A DNA stretch of 64,000 nt, taken from positions 1,023,129 through 1,087,128 of the forward strand of contig CP128386.1 in assembly GCA_030345135.1 (NCBI GenBank), in the 5' to 3' direction. Source of the stretch: Chitinophagaceae bacterium DXS (GTDB lineage: Bacteria > Bacteroidota > Bacteroidia > Chitinophagales > Chitinophagaceae). Position 1 is the stretch's first letter. Each line of letters opens with the position of its first letter. The notes under the pieces were generated by a model. That model was not told the origin of the DNA and made no database searches. It saw only the letters and a list, made by a program, of their open reading frames with translations. This document shows, piece after piece, positions 8,211-15,910 of this stretch. Made by a program: the position numbers and the translations under genes.

Positions 8211-9221
8211 GTGGAACTTTTATATAACAGCACTAACTACATTGACTTTCTGAGGCTGCTGGCGATCCAGTTTGGCGCGAAGGTGCACAATAATTTTATT
8301 CGTATACCAGACGCCATCGGAACGGGGTATGTTTGGGCTGAAAATCTTTCTGACGGGTTATCTATCCTGGTTACAGATGGGGTCCTTAAAAAGGAATATA
8401 TTTTCAACCGGCATCCTTCACATACGCAATCATATATCCTGCATTTCAATGATATAAATGCCGAATCTGACGGAGGGGGTGATAATCCGGACCTTAAAAA
8501 CGGCGATTCACAAATACTTCAGCAGGCGGTTTTACTGGCCAACATTAATATAGCTACCAAGTTTGTATTGCCTGCAAATGTGCGGCTGCGTACAGTAAAA
8601 ATCATTTTTGAGAAAAACAGCCTGCTTCCTTACATGACCAGTGAAGTGTTTGATGAATTTGTGGGAAGTTATTTTTCTGAAATGGCTAAAACCCGTGTAA
8701 TTGAGCCGCTCGATGCGGAATACAGGGATATTGTGGGGGAACTGATAAAGGAAAAAATAGATCATCCCCTCAGGAATATTTTTATTAATAACCGGGTTCG
8801 ATTGTTGCTGGAAAGATTTGCCGTCAAAATTATGACACGCATATCTTCAAAATCCGACATGCAGAAATTGAGTGATGACGAAATTGCGCGGCTGATGATG
8901 GTGGAAGCGTTGCTGGTTAAGGATTACTCACTTTCTCCTCCTACGATAGATAAACTTTCCAAGCTTTCCGCAATGAGCCCGACAAAGCTCAAAAGAGATT
9001 TTAAATCCATGTATGGATCGCCGATATACGAATACTACCAGAAGAACAGGATGGCTTATGCAAAAAAGCTGCTAACAAGCGGCAAGTATTCCATCAAAGA
9101 AATAGGTATGCTCGTTGGTTATAGTAACCTTGGCCATTTTGCAGCCGCTTTTAAAAAGGAGTTTGACGTTCTACCCAGCGAGATGATCAATACCAAAGAT
9201 ATACGACTCGAATTTCAATAG
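8211..9221 (+). CDS. AraC-family regulator (second of the pair, GTG start)
   Basis: A 336-residue paralogue of the preceding protein. Both share IPDAIGTGY/LPEDIGEGY near residue 30, EPLDAEY in the middle, and a nearly identical AraC HTH (LSAMSPTKLKRDFKSMYGSPIYEYYQ). It starts with GTG at the position matching the TTG of its neighbour. The tandem arrangement and shared sensor half suggest gene duplication with related ligands or partners; targets are unknown. The TAG stop runs directly into an array of 7- and 8-nt repeats that fills the gap to kdsA. Confidence 0.8.
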   Translation: MELLYNSTNYIDFLRLLAIQFGAKVHNNFIRIPDAIGTGYVWAENLSDGLSILVTDGVLKKEYIFNRHPSHTQSYILHFNDINAESDGGGDNPDLKNGDSQILQQAVLLANINIATKFVLPANVRLRTVKIIFEKNSLLPYMTSEVFDEFVGSYFSEMAKTRVIEPLDAEYRDIVGELIKEKIDHPLRNIFINNRVRLLLERFAVKIMTRISSKSDMQKLSDDEIARLMMVEALLVKDYSLSPPTIDKLSKLSAMSPTKLKRDFKSMYGSPIYEYYQKNRMAYAKKLLTSGKYSIKEIGMLVGYSNLGHFAAAFKKEFDVLPSEMINTKDIRLEFQ

Positions 9222-9226
9222 CCGTG

Positions 9227-9311
9227 AGCTTTCAGCCATTAGCCGTCAGCTCACAGCCCTCTTACACGTCTTACTATCTTACGATCTTACTGTCTTACTG
9301 TCTTACGGTCT
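9227..9311 (+). repeat. Composite heptad/octad array between convergent genes
   Basis: Five 7-nt units (AGCTTTC, AGCCATT, AGCCGTC, AGCTCAC, AGCCCTC) are followed by six units of 8-9 nt built on CTTACTGT. Together they fill the space between the AraC stop and the kdsA stop. The CTTAC family recurs, inverted, as GTAAGAC at 57769-57853. Confidence 0.85.
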
Positions 9312-9319
9312 TCCCCGTC

Positions 9320-10141
9320 TCAGATGGCTTTCCTCAATCTCACCAGCTTTTCCAACAACCCTTCCAGCAGGTCCAGTTTCAGCATATTCGCTCCATCGCT
9401 TTTAGCAACGGCAGGGTTGGGATGTGTTTCGATGAACAAGCCATCCGCACCTGTTGCGATTGCTGCTTTGGCGATGGTTTCAATAAGCTGCGGATTTCCG
9501 CCGGTAACGCCTGATGTCTGGTTGGGCTGTTGCAGGCTGTGTGTGCAATCCATTATTACAGGAGCGTTGTGCTCTTTCATCCATGGAATGTTTCTATAGT
9601 CTACAACAAGGTCCTGGTAGCCAAAAGTGGTTCCGCGCTCAGTCAGCATCACCTTGTCATTGCCGGCCTTTCTAATTTTTTCAGCAGCGAATTGCATAGA
9701 AGGTCCGCTAAGGAACTGGCCTTTTTTTACATTCACTATTTTGCCTGTATCTGCTGCCGCCAGAAGAAGATCAGTCTGCCTGCACAAAAAAGCAGGGATC
9801 TGAAGTATATCAATGTATTCAGCCGCTACGGCAGCTTCATCATGCGCGTGAACATCGCTTGTTACCGGCAGTTTGTAATGTTCGCCTACTTTCTTCAACA
9901 AATGCAGACCGGTATCATCACCCAATCCCGTAAACGAGTTCGCGCTTGTACGATTGGCCTTTCTGTATGATGCTTTAAAAACGTAGGGAATGCCCAGGTT
10001 GCGACAAATGCCATATACTTTATCGGCAACTTCCATTACCAGTTCTTCACTTTCTACCACACAAGGTCCGGCAATAAGGAAGAAGTTATTGGAATCATAT
10101 TGCTGATTGCTAAACAGATCTGAAAGAAATGGTGCTAACAT
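9320..10141 (-). CDS. kdsA: 3-deoxy-8-phosphooctulonate synthase (KDO8P synthase)
   Basis: A 273-residue enzyme that condenses phosphoenolpyruvate with arabinose-5-phosphate to form KDO-8-phosphate, the first committed step of KDO for lipopolysaccharide. Diagnostic stretches are NFFLIAGPCVVESEEL, FKASYRKANRTS, DVHAHDEA and the C-terminal GADGLFIETHPNPAVAKSDG. The length is typical and the protein is cytoplasmic. It stands alone, converging on the AraC pair, with a repeat-filled intergenic region behind its start and no clear promoter. Confidence 0.93.
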   Translation of the reverse strand: MLAPFLSDLFSNQQYDSNNFFLIAGPCVVESEELVMEVADKVYGICRNLGIPYVFKASYRKANRTSANSFTGLGDDTGLHLLKKVGEHYKLPVTSDVHAHDEAAVAAEYIDILQIPAFLCRQTDLLLAAADTGKIVNVKKGQFLSGPSMQFAAEKIRKAGNDKVMLTERGTTFGYQDLVVDYRNIPWMKEHNAPVIMDCTHSLQQPNQTSGVTGGNPQLIETIAKAAIATGADGLFIETHPNPAVAKSDGANMLKLDLLEGLLEKLVRLRKAI

Positions 10142-10472
10142 AACTAAGTATTTGCTTTTTCAACTGCGAACTTACTGTAAGTTTTTCTTTTCTTTGCTGC
10201 CCGAGAAGAAAGGTTTGAACCACGGCGACACGAAGGCACGAAAATCGCCCAGATTCCAGGACATATATGTGGCGGCTACCAATAGGCTGATACCTGACAG
10301 CTGATACCTGATAGCTAAACGTGCATCTTATTGCCTTTGAGCCTTCGTGGCCCAAGCTGATAGCTCAAAGCTGATAGCTGACAGCTAAAAGAGTGCAAGC
10401 GATTGACTACTTTTCGAGCCATCGTTTTTTATACTTTCAATTTTTGAAAAAATACTACTTAAATATTCAGTC
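10142..10472. other. Repeat-rich divergent spacer kdsA / threonine dehydrogenase
   Basis: Mostly repeats. CCACGGCGACACGAAGGC (10220-10237) and GCCTTCGTGGCCC (10341-10353) are partly inverted copies of one motif, and heptad arrays lie between and after them (10285-10389). No gene was recognised. Confidence 0.6.
10285..10389 (+). repeat. Heptad arrays mixing AGCTGAT and ACCTGAT units
   Basis: At 10285-10319 the units are GGCTGAT, ACCTGAC, AGCTGAT, ACCTGAT, AGCTAAA. At 10355-10389 they are AGCTGAT, AGCTCAA, AGCTGAT, AGCTGAC, AGCTAAA. The AGCTGAT and ACCTGAT families sit in one register, so they are interchangeable. Confidence 0.85.
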
Positions 10473-11420
10473 ATGGTAAAAGAAAAAATTTTAGTGATAG
10501 GAGCCAGCGGCCAGATTGGCGTTGAGTTAACACTGGCACTCAGGAAGATCTACGGAAATAACAATGTCGTAGCTTCCGACCTGCGCGAGGAAAATGAACT
10601 ATTGAAAGGCACAGGACCGTATGTTTCGCTGGACGTTATGAATAAAGAAATGCTGCACGTGCAGGTGATCAGGCAGAATATCACTCAGATTTATCTTTTG
10701 GCTGCAATATTGAGCGCGACAGGTGAGAAAAACCCAAATCTCGCCTGGCACCTGAATATGCAGAGCCTTTTGAATGTACTGGATATTGCGCGTGAAGAAC
10801 ATTTGCACAAAGTGTACTGGCCTTCGTCAATAGCTGTTTTCGGGCCAACATCTCCAAAGCAATATTGTCCGCAGCAGACAGTTATTGAACCAATAACGGT
10901 ATATGGTATCAGTAAATATGCCGGTGAATTCTGGTGCAATTATTACAATCAGCGTTACGGGGTTGATGTAAGAAGCCTGAGGTATCCTGGTTTGATCAGT
11001 TATAAATCAGCACCCGGAGGAGGAACAACTGACTACGCCGTAGAAATATACCACGAGGCCCTGGAAGAAAAGAAATATGAATGCTTCCTGAAAGAAGATA
11101 CTTATTTACCGATGATGTACATGCCGGATGCGATTAAAGCGACGATTGACCTGATGGAGGCTCCAGCAGAAAAGATCTCAATAAGAACTTCTTATAACCT
11201 TTCGGCAATGAGCTTTTCTCCAAAAGAAATCGCTACGGCCATCCAACAACATATCCCTGACTTTCAAATCGACTACAAACCGGACTATCGGCAGGCTATA
11301 GCTGACAGCTGGCCTCAGAGCATTGATGATTCTGTTGCCCGCAACGACTGGGGATGGAGCCATGAATACGATCTTGAACGCATGACAAAAGATATGCTCG
11401 AGAACTTAAAAAAAGCCTAA
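10473..11420 (+). CDS. SDR-type L-threonine 3-dehydrogenase-like NAD-dependent epimerase/dehydrogenase
   Basis: A 315-residue extended short-chain dehydrogenase. It has the Rossmann motif ILVIGASGQIGVEL, PSSIAVFGPTSPK and the YxxxK pair YGISKYAGEFW. The segments PGLISYKSAPGGGTTDYA and PMMYMPDAIKATIDLM are typical of the epimerase-like L-threonine 3-dehydrogenases, which oxidise threonine to 2-amino-3-oxobutyrate with NAD. A related nucleotide-sugar epimerase is the main alternative. No partner Kbl gene is adjacent. The last codons and TAA stop (…AAAGCCTAA) are the first unit of a downstream 7-nt repeat array. Confidence 0.8.
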   Translation: MVKEKILVIGASGQIGVELTLALRKIYGNNNVVASDLREENELLKGTGPYVSLDVMNKEMLHVQVIRQNITQIYLLAAILSATGEKNPNLAWHLNMQSLLNVLDIAREEHLHKVYWPSSIAVFGPTSPKQYCPQQTVIEPITVYGISKYAGEFWCNYYNQRYGVDVRSLRYPGLISYKSAPGGGTTDYAVEIYHEALEEKKYECFLKEDTYLPMMYMPDAIKATIDLMEAPAEKISIRTSYNLSAMSFSPKEIATAIQQHIPDFQIDYKPDYRQAIADSWPQSIDDSVARNDWGWSHEYDLERMTKDMLENLKKA

Positions 11421-11446
11421 AGCATAGAGCTTAAAGCCTAAAACTA
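11412..11446 (+). repeat. Heptad array overlapping a stop codon
   Basis: Units AAAGCCT, AAAGCAT, AGAGCTT, AAAGCCT, AAAACTA, in the inverse orientation to the GGCTTTA family. The first unit supplies the last sense codon and part of the TAA stop of the threonine dehydrogenase gene. Confidence 0.8.
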
Positions 11447-11571
11447 AATGTAGTCCCACTCGAGACACTCGCAGAATGAAAAGTGGATCTTAGGAAGAGG
11501 GTTAATGATAAAATCGGTTTAGTTAAAGGCTACCCGGAAGAAGTACATTAACTCAGGCGACAATAGTTTTA

Positions 11572-11620
11572 GGCTTTGGGCTTTAGGCTTTCGGCTTTAA
11601 TTTTTTAGCTTTAAGCTCGC
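11572..11620 (+). repeat. Heptad array, GGCTTTA family
   Basis: Units GGCTTTG, GGCTTTA, GGCTTTC, GGCTTTA (11572-11599), a short break, then AGCTTTA and AGCTCGC. It is inverted with respect to the array at 11412-11446, so the two could pair in a transcript. Confidence 0.85.
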
Positions 11621-11656
11621 CCTCAGCTTTTAAAATAACTTCCTTATTTTTAGCAC

Positions 11657-12559
11657 ATGTTTGGAGTGACCATTTTAGGAAATAATTCAGCCATACCGGC
11701 TTATGACAGACATCCGACCGCCCAGGTGGTTACTCTGAACGAACAACTGTTCCTGATTGATTGTGGCGAAGGTACACAGATGCAATTGAGCCGTTTTAAA
11801 ATAAGAAGGAGCAAGATCAATCATATACTTATTTCCCATCTTCACGGAGATCACTATTTTGGTCTTGCGGGTTTAATCACCAGCATGGGACTTCTGGGCC
11901 GCGATCATGACCTTTACCTGCATGCTCCTGAACCGCTTTGGGAAATAATACAACTGCAGCTGAAAGTTGCCGATACCAGGCTGCCGTTCAATTTACACTT
12001 TCAGCCACTTATTGAAGAAGGGCTTATTGTAGACAATGATAAGTTTACAATTGAGTGTTTTAAAGTCTATCATCGCATACCGTGCTGGGGATTTGTTATA
12101 AAAGAAAAAAAGAAGCCGCGCAAAATTGACCGCGAAAAAGCTGTGGAATATGAGGTGCCCGCTATCTTCTACGAACGTTTAAAGAATGGCGAAGATTATG
12201 TAGTGAAGGATGGTAATGTTATTAAAAATGAATGGGTGACAATTGCCAACACACCACCCAAAAGCTATGGGTATTGCGCTGACACAGTTTACACAGAATC
12301 AATAGCGGACAAGGTAAAAGACTGCACGTTACTGTACCACGAAACAACCTACCTTAAAGATTTAGAAGAACGTGCAGCTGCACGTTACCACACCACTACT
12401 GTCCAGGCCGCCCAAATTGCCAATCTGGCAAATGCCGAAAAACTACTCATTGGCCACTTCAGCAGCAAATATGAATTGCTGGATGAGTTTTTGAATGAAA
12501 CGCAAGAAGTGTTTGCTTCAACGCAACTGGCGCTGGAAGGGGTGACTTACCTTGTTTAA
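11657..12559 (+). CDS. rnz: Ribonuclease Z
   Basis: A 300-residue metallo-beta-lactamase-fold endonuclease that removes the 3' trailer of tRNA precursors. It shows the zinc motif SHLHGDHYFGLAG (about residue 60), the opening LGNNSAIPAYDRHPTAQ typical of RNase Z, YHETTYL around residue 230, and GHFSSKY with a C-terminal metal-ligand His. The length is normal for the short RNase Z form. It is immediately upstream of the lipoprotein array, but a consensus promoter in between shows that the array has its own transcription start. Confidence 0.93.
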   Translation: MFGVTILGNNSAIPAYDRHPTAQVVTLNEQLFLIDCGEGTQMQLSRFKIRRSKINHILISHLHGDHYFGLAGLITSMGLLGRDHDLYLHAPEPLWEIIQLQLKVADTRLPFNLHFQPLIEEGLIVDNDKFTIECFKVYHRIPCWGFVIKEKKKPRKIDREKAVEYEVPAIFYERLKNGEDYVVKDGNVIKNEWVTIANTPPKSYGYCADTVYTESIADKVKDCTLLYHETTYLKDLEERAAARYHTTTVQAAQIANLANAEKLLIGHFSSKYELLDEFLNETQEVFASTQLALEGVTYLV

Positions 12560-12575
12560 CGAATTTTAATTTTAA

Positions 12576-12606
12576 TTTGGTTTAAATATAGAGGGATATA
12601 TATTTG
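12576..12606 (+). promoter_or_regulatory. Bacteroidota-type promoter of lipoprotein operon 1
   Basis: TTTG (12576-12579), 19 nt, TATATTTG (12599-12606), an excellent match to the phylum's -33/-7 consensus. The same two boxes with the same 19-nt spacing occur before the fourth lipoprotein gene. The predicted start gives a leader of about 145 nt. Confidence 0.8.
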
Positions 12607-12755
12607 CTGTTAGAACAACATGCAATGCCTACACCTGTGATAAAGCCCAACAAAATCAATCCTTTTTTTGAAGAACCTGCGTACATATTCTCTCATGAAA
12701 CACCTCTAACCAAATTCAAAACAAAAATTAATTACCTTTTTTAACTAACCTTCAC
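12607..12755 (+). promoter_or_regulatory. Long leader of lipoprotein operon 1
   Basis: The part up to about 12670 is a diverged copy of 15747-15830: both carry CCTGTGA, then a run of C/T and GAAG (CCTTTTTTTGAAG here). A 39-codon ORF (12625-12744) lies in it, but the copy before gene 4 does not keep its frame, so an RNA or DNA role is more likely than a peptide. Confidence 0.5.
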
Positions 12756-13685
12756 GTGAAAGCAAAACTACCACTGTTATTTATTGTATGTACTGTTGCC
12801 GTATTAGGTTGTGCCAAGTCTACCAACAAACCAGACGTGCAGAATGAGCCCAATTCAGGGGACAAGCAGGTCTTACACAGGGTAAGCCTGAATCTTGGCA
12901 AATTTGAAGTCGACTACGCACGGAAAGCCAACGCAAAAGAAATGAGTGCAGCCGAGTATTTGCAGTATTTATCCTATTCAATATTCGATTCAACAGGAAA
13001 GCGGGTACACGGAATAGAACAAAGGAGCTTTGCTCCTCCCTATCTTCCGGTAACGGGCGTTATATCGGATTCTTTGCCATCAGGTATGTACACCGTTGTA
13101 TTGGCAGGAATGAAGATCGACAATGATTCCAGCATGTTTATAAAATCACCCGAAAATATTATGACCATGCAAATTCAAAATCGCCGAGCGTTGTGGTATG
13201 GTGGTTCAAATATATTTTACAAAAAATTTGCTTTAAGGGTATCTAACAGTGACACGTCATTAAGCAGTATTAAACTTGACAAAATAACCGGAAAGCTTGA
13301 ACTGAATTTGCTTGACTCAGCTCTTCCCGCTAATGTTTACGGAGTATCTCTTGAGTTTCGTAACACACCTGCTTTCTTTAATGTTGGTAATGAATTGGTG
13401 TCAAATGTTGATACACTTAACAGGTACTATTTTTGGCCTGCTCCAGGACATGTTTTTCCTGATATGAGTAGTTTTCATATTGGATCGGAAAACAGGCTTG
13501 TTGTTACAATACGTGCTTATGACAGACAAGGAGCACTCCTAAAGGAAAAGGTAGTAGGTGGTGTCATAATTTACAAGAATAAAAGAACGATTCTTTCAGG
13601 GAAACTTTTCCCCGGTCCGGCAGATGTTGAAATTCCGGTAACGGTGGATCCTGATTTTCCCGAAACTACATATCAGACTTTCTAA
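12756..13685 (+). CDS. Array lipoprotein 1 (type A), fimbrillin-like
   Basis: A 309-residue lipoprotein, first of eight tandem paralogues. The signal peptide ends VAVLGC (Cys19). The family blocks are all present: AKEMSAAEYLQYL, IFDSTGKRV, SDSLPSGMYTVVLAG, NIFYKKFALRV, DTSLSSIKLDKITGKLEL and YKNKRTILSGKLFPG. It ends VDPDFPETTYQTF, the type A tail shared with genes 3 and 5. The all-beta pattern with DSxxxGxYxxVxAG resembles Bacteroidota fimbrillin/FimB-Mfa2-like anchor domains, but this is pattern likeness only. The start is GTG, within a CACGTG palindrome. The next gene follows after 37 nt. Confidence 0.75.
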   Translation: MKAKLPLLFIVCTVAVLGCAKSTNKPDVQNEPNSGDKQVLHRVSLNLGKFEVDYARKANAKEMSAAEYLQYLSYSIFDSTGKRVHGIEQRSFAPPYLPVTGVISDSLPSGMYTVVLAGMKIDNDSSMFIKSPENIMTMQIQNRRALWYGGSNIFYKKFALRVSNSDTSLSSIKLDKITGKLELNLLDSALPANVYGVSLEFRNTPAFFNVGNELVSNVDTLNRYYFWPAPGHVFPDMSSFHIGSENRLVVTIRAYDRQGALLKEKVVGGVIIYKNKRTILSGKLFPGPADVEIPVTVDPDFPETTYQTF

Positions 13686-13722
13686 CAAAAAAACGTTTTT
13701 AATTTATTACAGTAAATCAGAT

Positions 13723-14613
13723 ATGGTTAGATTATTAGTTCTTATTTCGATTATTTGTTCTGTTGCAGTTAGCTGTAATAAAACGAATGACATTCAGCTT
13801 AAAAATAACAGTGTACTTACTAACGGAAATATGCACAAGGTCAGTTATAAACTGAATGGCCTCGGTGATTTGGGCAACGGCAGGACAAATAGCAAAGAAG
13901 TTGCAGCTGGTAGTTATCTGGACTATCTTTTTTACGCCGTTTATGATTCAACAGGAAAACTGGTTCACAAAAAAGAGCAAAGAAAAATATTCTCACCGGA
14001 TAACTTTGGTTTTATTTCTGATTCACTATTGACCGGATCATACAATGTTGTGGTGGCAGGAACGAAAGATTCACTTCTGTTTGCTAATGGATATAATCAG
14101 CTAAATACACTGCAACTTTCGGGTAATTTTCCGCAGGATGTTTTCTGTTCAAAGTTTTCTCTGTCTGTTGGAAATAAGGATACATCGCTGAATAATATTC
14201 GACTGGACAGACTAACGGGGCAACTTGAGATCGTACTGACGGATAGCCTTTTGGCGCTTTTATATCAAACAATAACATGCTCCGTCACAAACCATCCCCA
14301 GGCATATAACGTAATGGCAGATTCAACGGTGGGTAGTACATATGCGGGTCGTACTTTTTATGGTTATCAGATGGGACAAAAAACATCCGTTTTTGATGCA
14401 TTCTTTTTGGGATCGGATTCAACTTACACGATAGAAATTCTCGCTAATACAGGTTACTTAGGGGGAAATGTGTCTAAGAAAATAAAAAATGTAAAGCTTT
14501 ACAGGAATAAGAAAACCATCTTAACGGGTAGCTTTAATAATGCATCATCAACTGTTAATGCGAACCGAGCCGGTGATGTTACGGACAAACATTTCATCAT
14601 TCAACATTTTTAA
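13723..14613 (+). CDS. Array lipoprotein 2 (type B)
   Basis: A 296-residue lipoprotein with a signal ending VAVSC (Cys18). It carries the family blocks SKEVAAGSYLDYLFYAVYDS, DSLLTGSYNVVVAG, DTSLNNIRLDRLTGQLEI and YRNKKTILTGSF. It differs from type A by the missing VDPD tail, ending instead in TDKHFIIQHF. The same type B tail is found in gene 6, which also shares QLNTLQLSG with it. It has a Cys (QDVFCSKFSL) where the others have Tyr. A hairpin follows the stop, before gene 3. Function unknown; probably surface or outer-membrane anchored. Confidence 0.72.
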   Translation: MVRLLVLISIICSVAVSCNKTNDIQLKNNSVLTNGNMHKVSYKLNGLGDLGNGRTNSKEVAAGSYLDYLFYAVYDSTGKLVHKKEQRKIFSPDNFGFISDSLLTGSYNVVVAGTKDSLLFANGYNQLNTLQLSGNFPQDVFCSKFSLSVGNKDTSLNNIRLDRLTGQLEIVLTDSLLALLYQTITCSVTNHPQAYNVMADSTVGSTYAGRTFYGYQMGQKTSVFDAFFLGSDSTYTIEILANTGYLGGNVSKKIKNVKLYRNKKTILTGSFNNASSTVNANRAGDVTDKHFIIQHF

Positions 14614-14618
14614 TAATC

Positions 14619-14640
14619 AGGTCGTCCAATTGGACGGCCT
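14619..14640 (+). terminator. Intercistronic hairpin between array genes 2 and 3
   Basis: AGGTCGTCC and GGACGGCCT pair (one G-U) over an AATT loop. There is no T-run, so it may be an mRNA-stability or attenuation hairpin rather than a full terminator. No such hairpin was noticed in the other short gaps of the array. Confidence 0.55.
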
Positions 14641-14667
14641 GTTAATCCAAATATCAACTTAATAACC

Positions 14668-15585
14668 ATGAGATTAACTTCAATTGTACCGCTTGTATTT
14701 CTTTCTTTGATTTTTAATTCGTGTTCAAAAAACGCGGGTATCGATCAGCAGCCTGTTGACCAAATACCCGATCTGTCCAAAACGCATAGTGTAGCATTTG
14801 ATTTTAGCAATTTTAAAGTCAGTTATAACGAGCGGGCATCTAACAAGGAAGTTGCGGCGAAGGATTACCTCTCAATAATATCTATAATAGCTTTTGATTC
14901 CGCCGGTAATCATGCAAATAGCGTTGTACAAAGCACTTACGGTGGTAACACTTCCGGTTTTGATGCAATTTCTCTTCCATTAAAAGCAGGTACTTATACT
15001 TTTTTAGTTGAAGGAACTGCCAAAGAAAACCAGCAACTTTTTACCGATTTTTCGGAGCTGAGCACAACCCGGTTGATGACATCTTTAAGTCATGATGATC
15101 GCCATGGTTCTGATGTTTTCTACAACAAATTCGTTTTAACAGTTGGCGATCGCGATACAACAATAAACACGTTAAGGCTCGAGAGGTTAACTGGACTGTT
15201 AGAAATTCAATTCACAGACACTTTGCCGGAAAACGTAGAAAGGGTAGACGTTAAACTGTATGATGCTCCATTCTCTTATTACGTGGCTGAGGATAGCGTA
15301 AAAGGTAGGGACAGCATGTTTGTTGGGCAAATAGCAAGAAATACAAACATAGATTCACTGAAGGTTAGCAATTTCTTTTTTGGAACAAATACACCGGTGA
15401 CTGTTGTAATAAAGACATATGATAAGAATGGCAATTTTATGTTTGAAAAACGTGTTGATAACATATTTGTTTACAGAAATAAAAAAACTATCCTTAAAGG
15501 AAAATTGTATCCGACAAATTTATCTGTAGGAATGCCGGTGACAGTTGATCCTGACTTTGCGGAGATAATTAATCAGAGTTTCTAA
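14668..15585 (+). CDS. Array lipoprotein 3 (type A)
   Basis: A 305-residue lipoprotein with a signal ending LIFNSC (Cys19). Family blocks: SNKEVAAKDYLSIISIIAFD, SLPLKAGTYTFLVEG, DVFYNKFVLTVGDRDTT, LRLERLTGLLEIQFTDTLP and YRNKKTILKGKLYP. The tail VTVDPDFAEIINQSF makes it type A. In its first half the usual FYGAYDS motif has drifted to IIAFDS, so this copy is the most diverged type A member there. It is the last gene of operon 1: an intrinsic terminator and a second hairpin follow within 65 nt. Confidence 0.73.
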   Translation: MRLTSIVPLVFLSLIFNSCSKNAGIDQQPVDQIPDLSKTHSVAFDFSNFKVSYNERASNKEVAAKDYLSIISIIAFDSAGNHANSVVQSTYGGNTSGFDAISLPLKAGTYTFLVEGTAKENQQLFTDFSELSTTRLMTSLSHDDRHGSDVFYNKFVLTVGDRDTTINTLRLERLTGLLEIQFTDTLPENVERVDVKLYDAPFSYYVAEDSVKGRDSMFVGQIARNTNIDSLKVSNFFFGTNTPVTVVIKTYDKNGNFMFEKRVDNIFVYRNKKTILKGKLYPTNLSVGMPVTVDPDFAEIINQSF

Positions 15586-15587
15586 CG

Positions 15588-15612
15588 AAAGCAGCTCAAT
15601 TGCTTTTTCTTT
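15588..15612 (+). terminator. Terminator of lipoprotein operon 1
   Basis: AAAGCA (15588-15593) pairs with TGCTTT (15601-15606), followed by the U-rich run TTTCTTTT. The stem is short. It starts 2 nt after the stop of gene 3. Confidence 0.6.
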
Positions 15613-15627
15613 TATAATACTTATTAC

Positions 15628-15650
15628 CCGGCTCAGACTTAAGGAGCCGG
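15628..15650. terminator. GC-rich hairpin after operon 1
   Basis: CCGGCTC (15628-15634) and GAGCCGG (15644-15650) form a perfect 7-bp stem with a 9-nt loop. It follows the first terminator and probably strengthens the separation of the two operons. Confidence 0.55.
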
Positions 15651-15715
15651 CTTAAATGCTTCAGGACACCTTACGCTAGAAGGTATTACTTGTTTAACAA
15701 ATTTTTAAAATTTAA

Positions 15716-15746
15716 TTTGATTGAAATATAACCGGCTATATATTTG
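15716..15746 (+). promoter_or_regulatory. Bacteroidota-type promoter of lipoprotein operon 2
   Basis: TTTG (15716-15719), 19 nt, TATATTTG (15739-15746). Box sequences, spacing and flanks (CTTGTTTAAC upstream, ATTCTAAC downstream) match the promoter before gene 1, so it is a duplicated promoter. Confidence 0.8.
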
Positions 15747-15910
15747 TGCCATTCTAACTAAATGATTAAACTCTAAACCTGTGAAGCTAATCCGTAAAAA
15801 TTACATTCCTTTTTTGAAGAGACCAGATAATTCAACATCACCTGTTTTTTTAATTGTAAAGCAATAAGCCGACTTTTTGCTGGAATGTATATTTTTTAAT
15901 AAACCTGGAT
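15747..15910 (+). promoter_or_regulatory. Long leader of lipoprotein operon 2
   Basis: The first part (to about 15830) is homologous to the leader of operon 1, keeping ACCTGTGA and CCTTTTTTGAAG. The insertions and deletions between the two copies are not multiples of three, which argues against a conserved leader peptide. Confidence 0.5.

Larger units (their letters stand above)
15586..15910. other. Spacer between the two lipoprotein operons
   Basis: Holds, in order, a terminator, a GC-rich hairpin, and a promoter plus leader that duplicate those of operon 1. No ORF is supported. Confidence 0.75.

Noticed and set aside
12625-12744. 39-codon ORF in the leader of lipoprotein operon 1 as a leader peptide
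   Set aside because: The homologous leader before gene 4 has indels that break the frame, so coding is not conserved.
12751-12760. TTCACGTGAA, resembling the core of a parS site for ParB
   Set aside because: Only about 11 of 16 positions of the parS consensus fit, the flanking bases are wrong, it overlaps the GTG start of a lipoprotein gene, and it is 31 kb from parAB.
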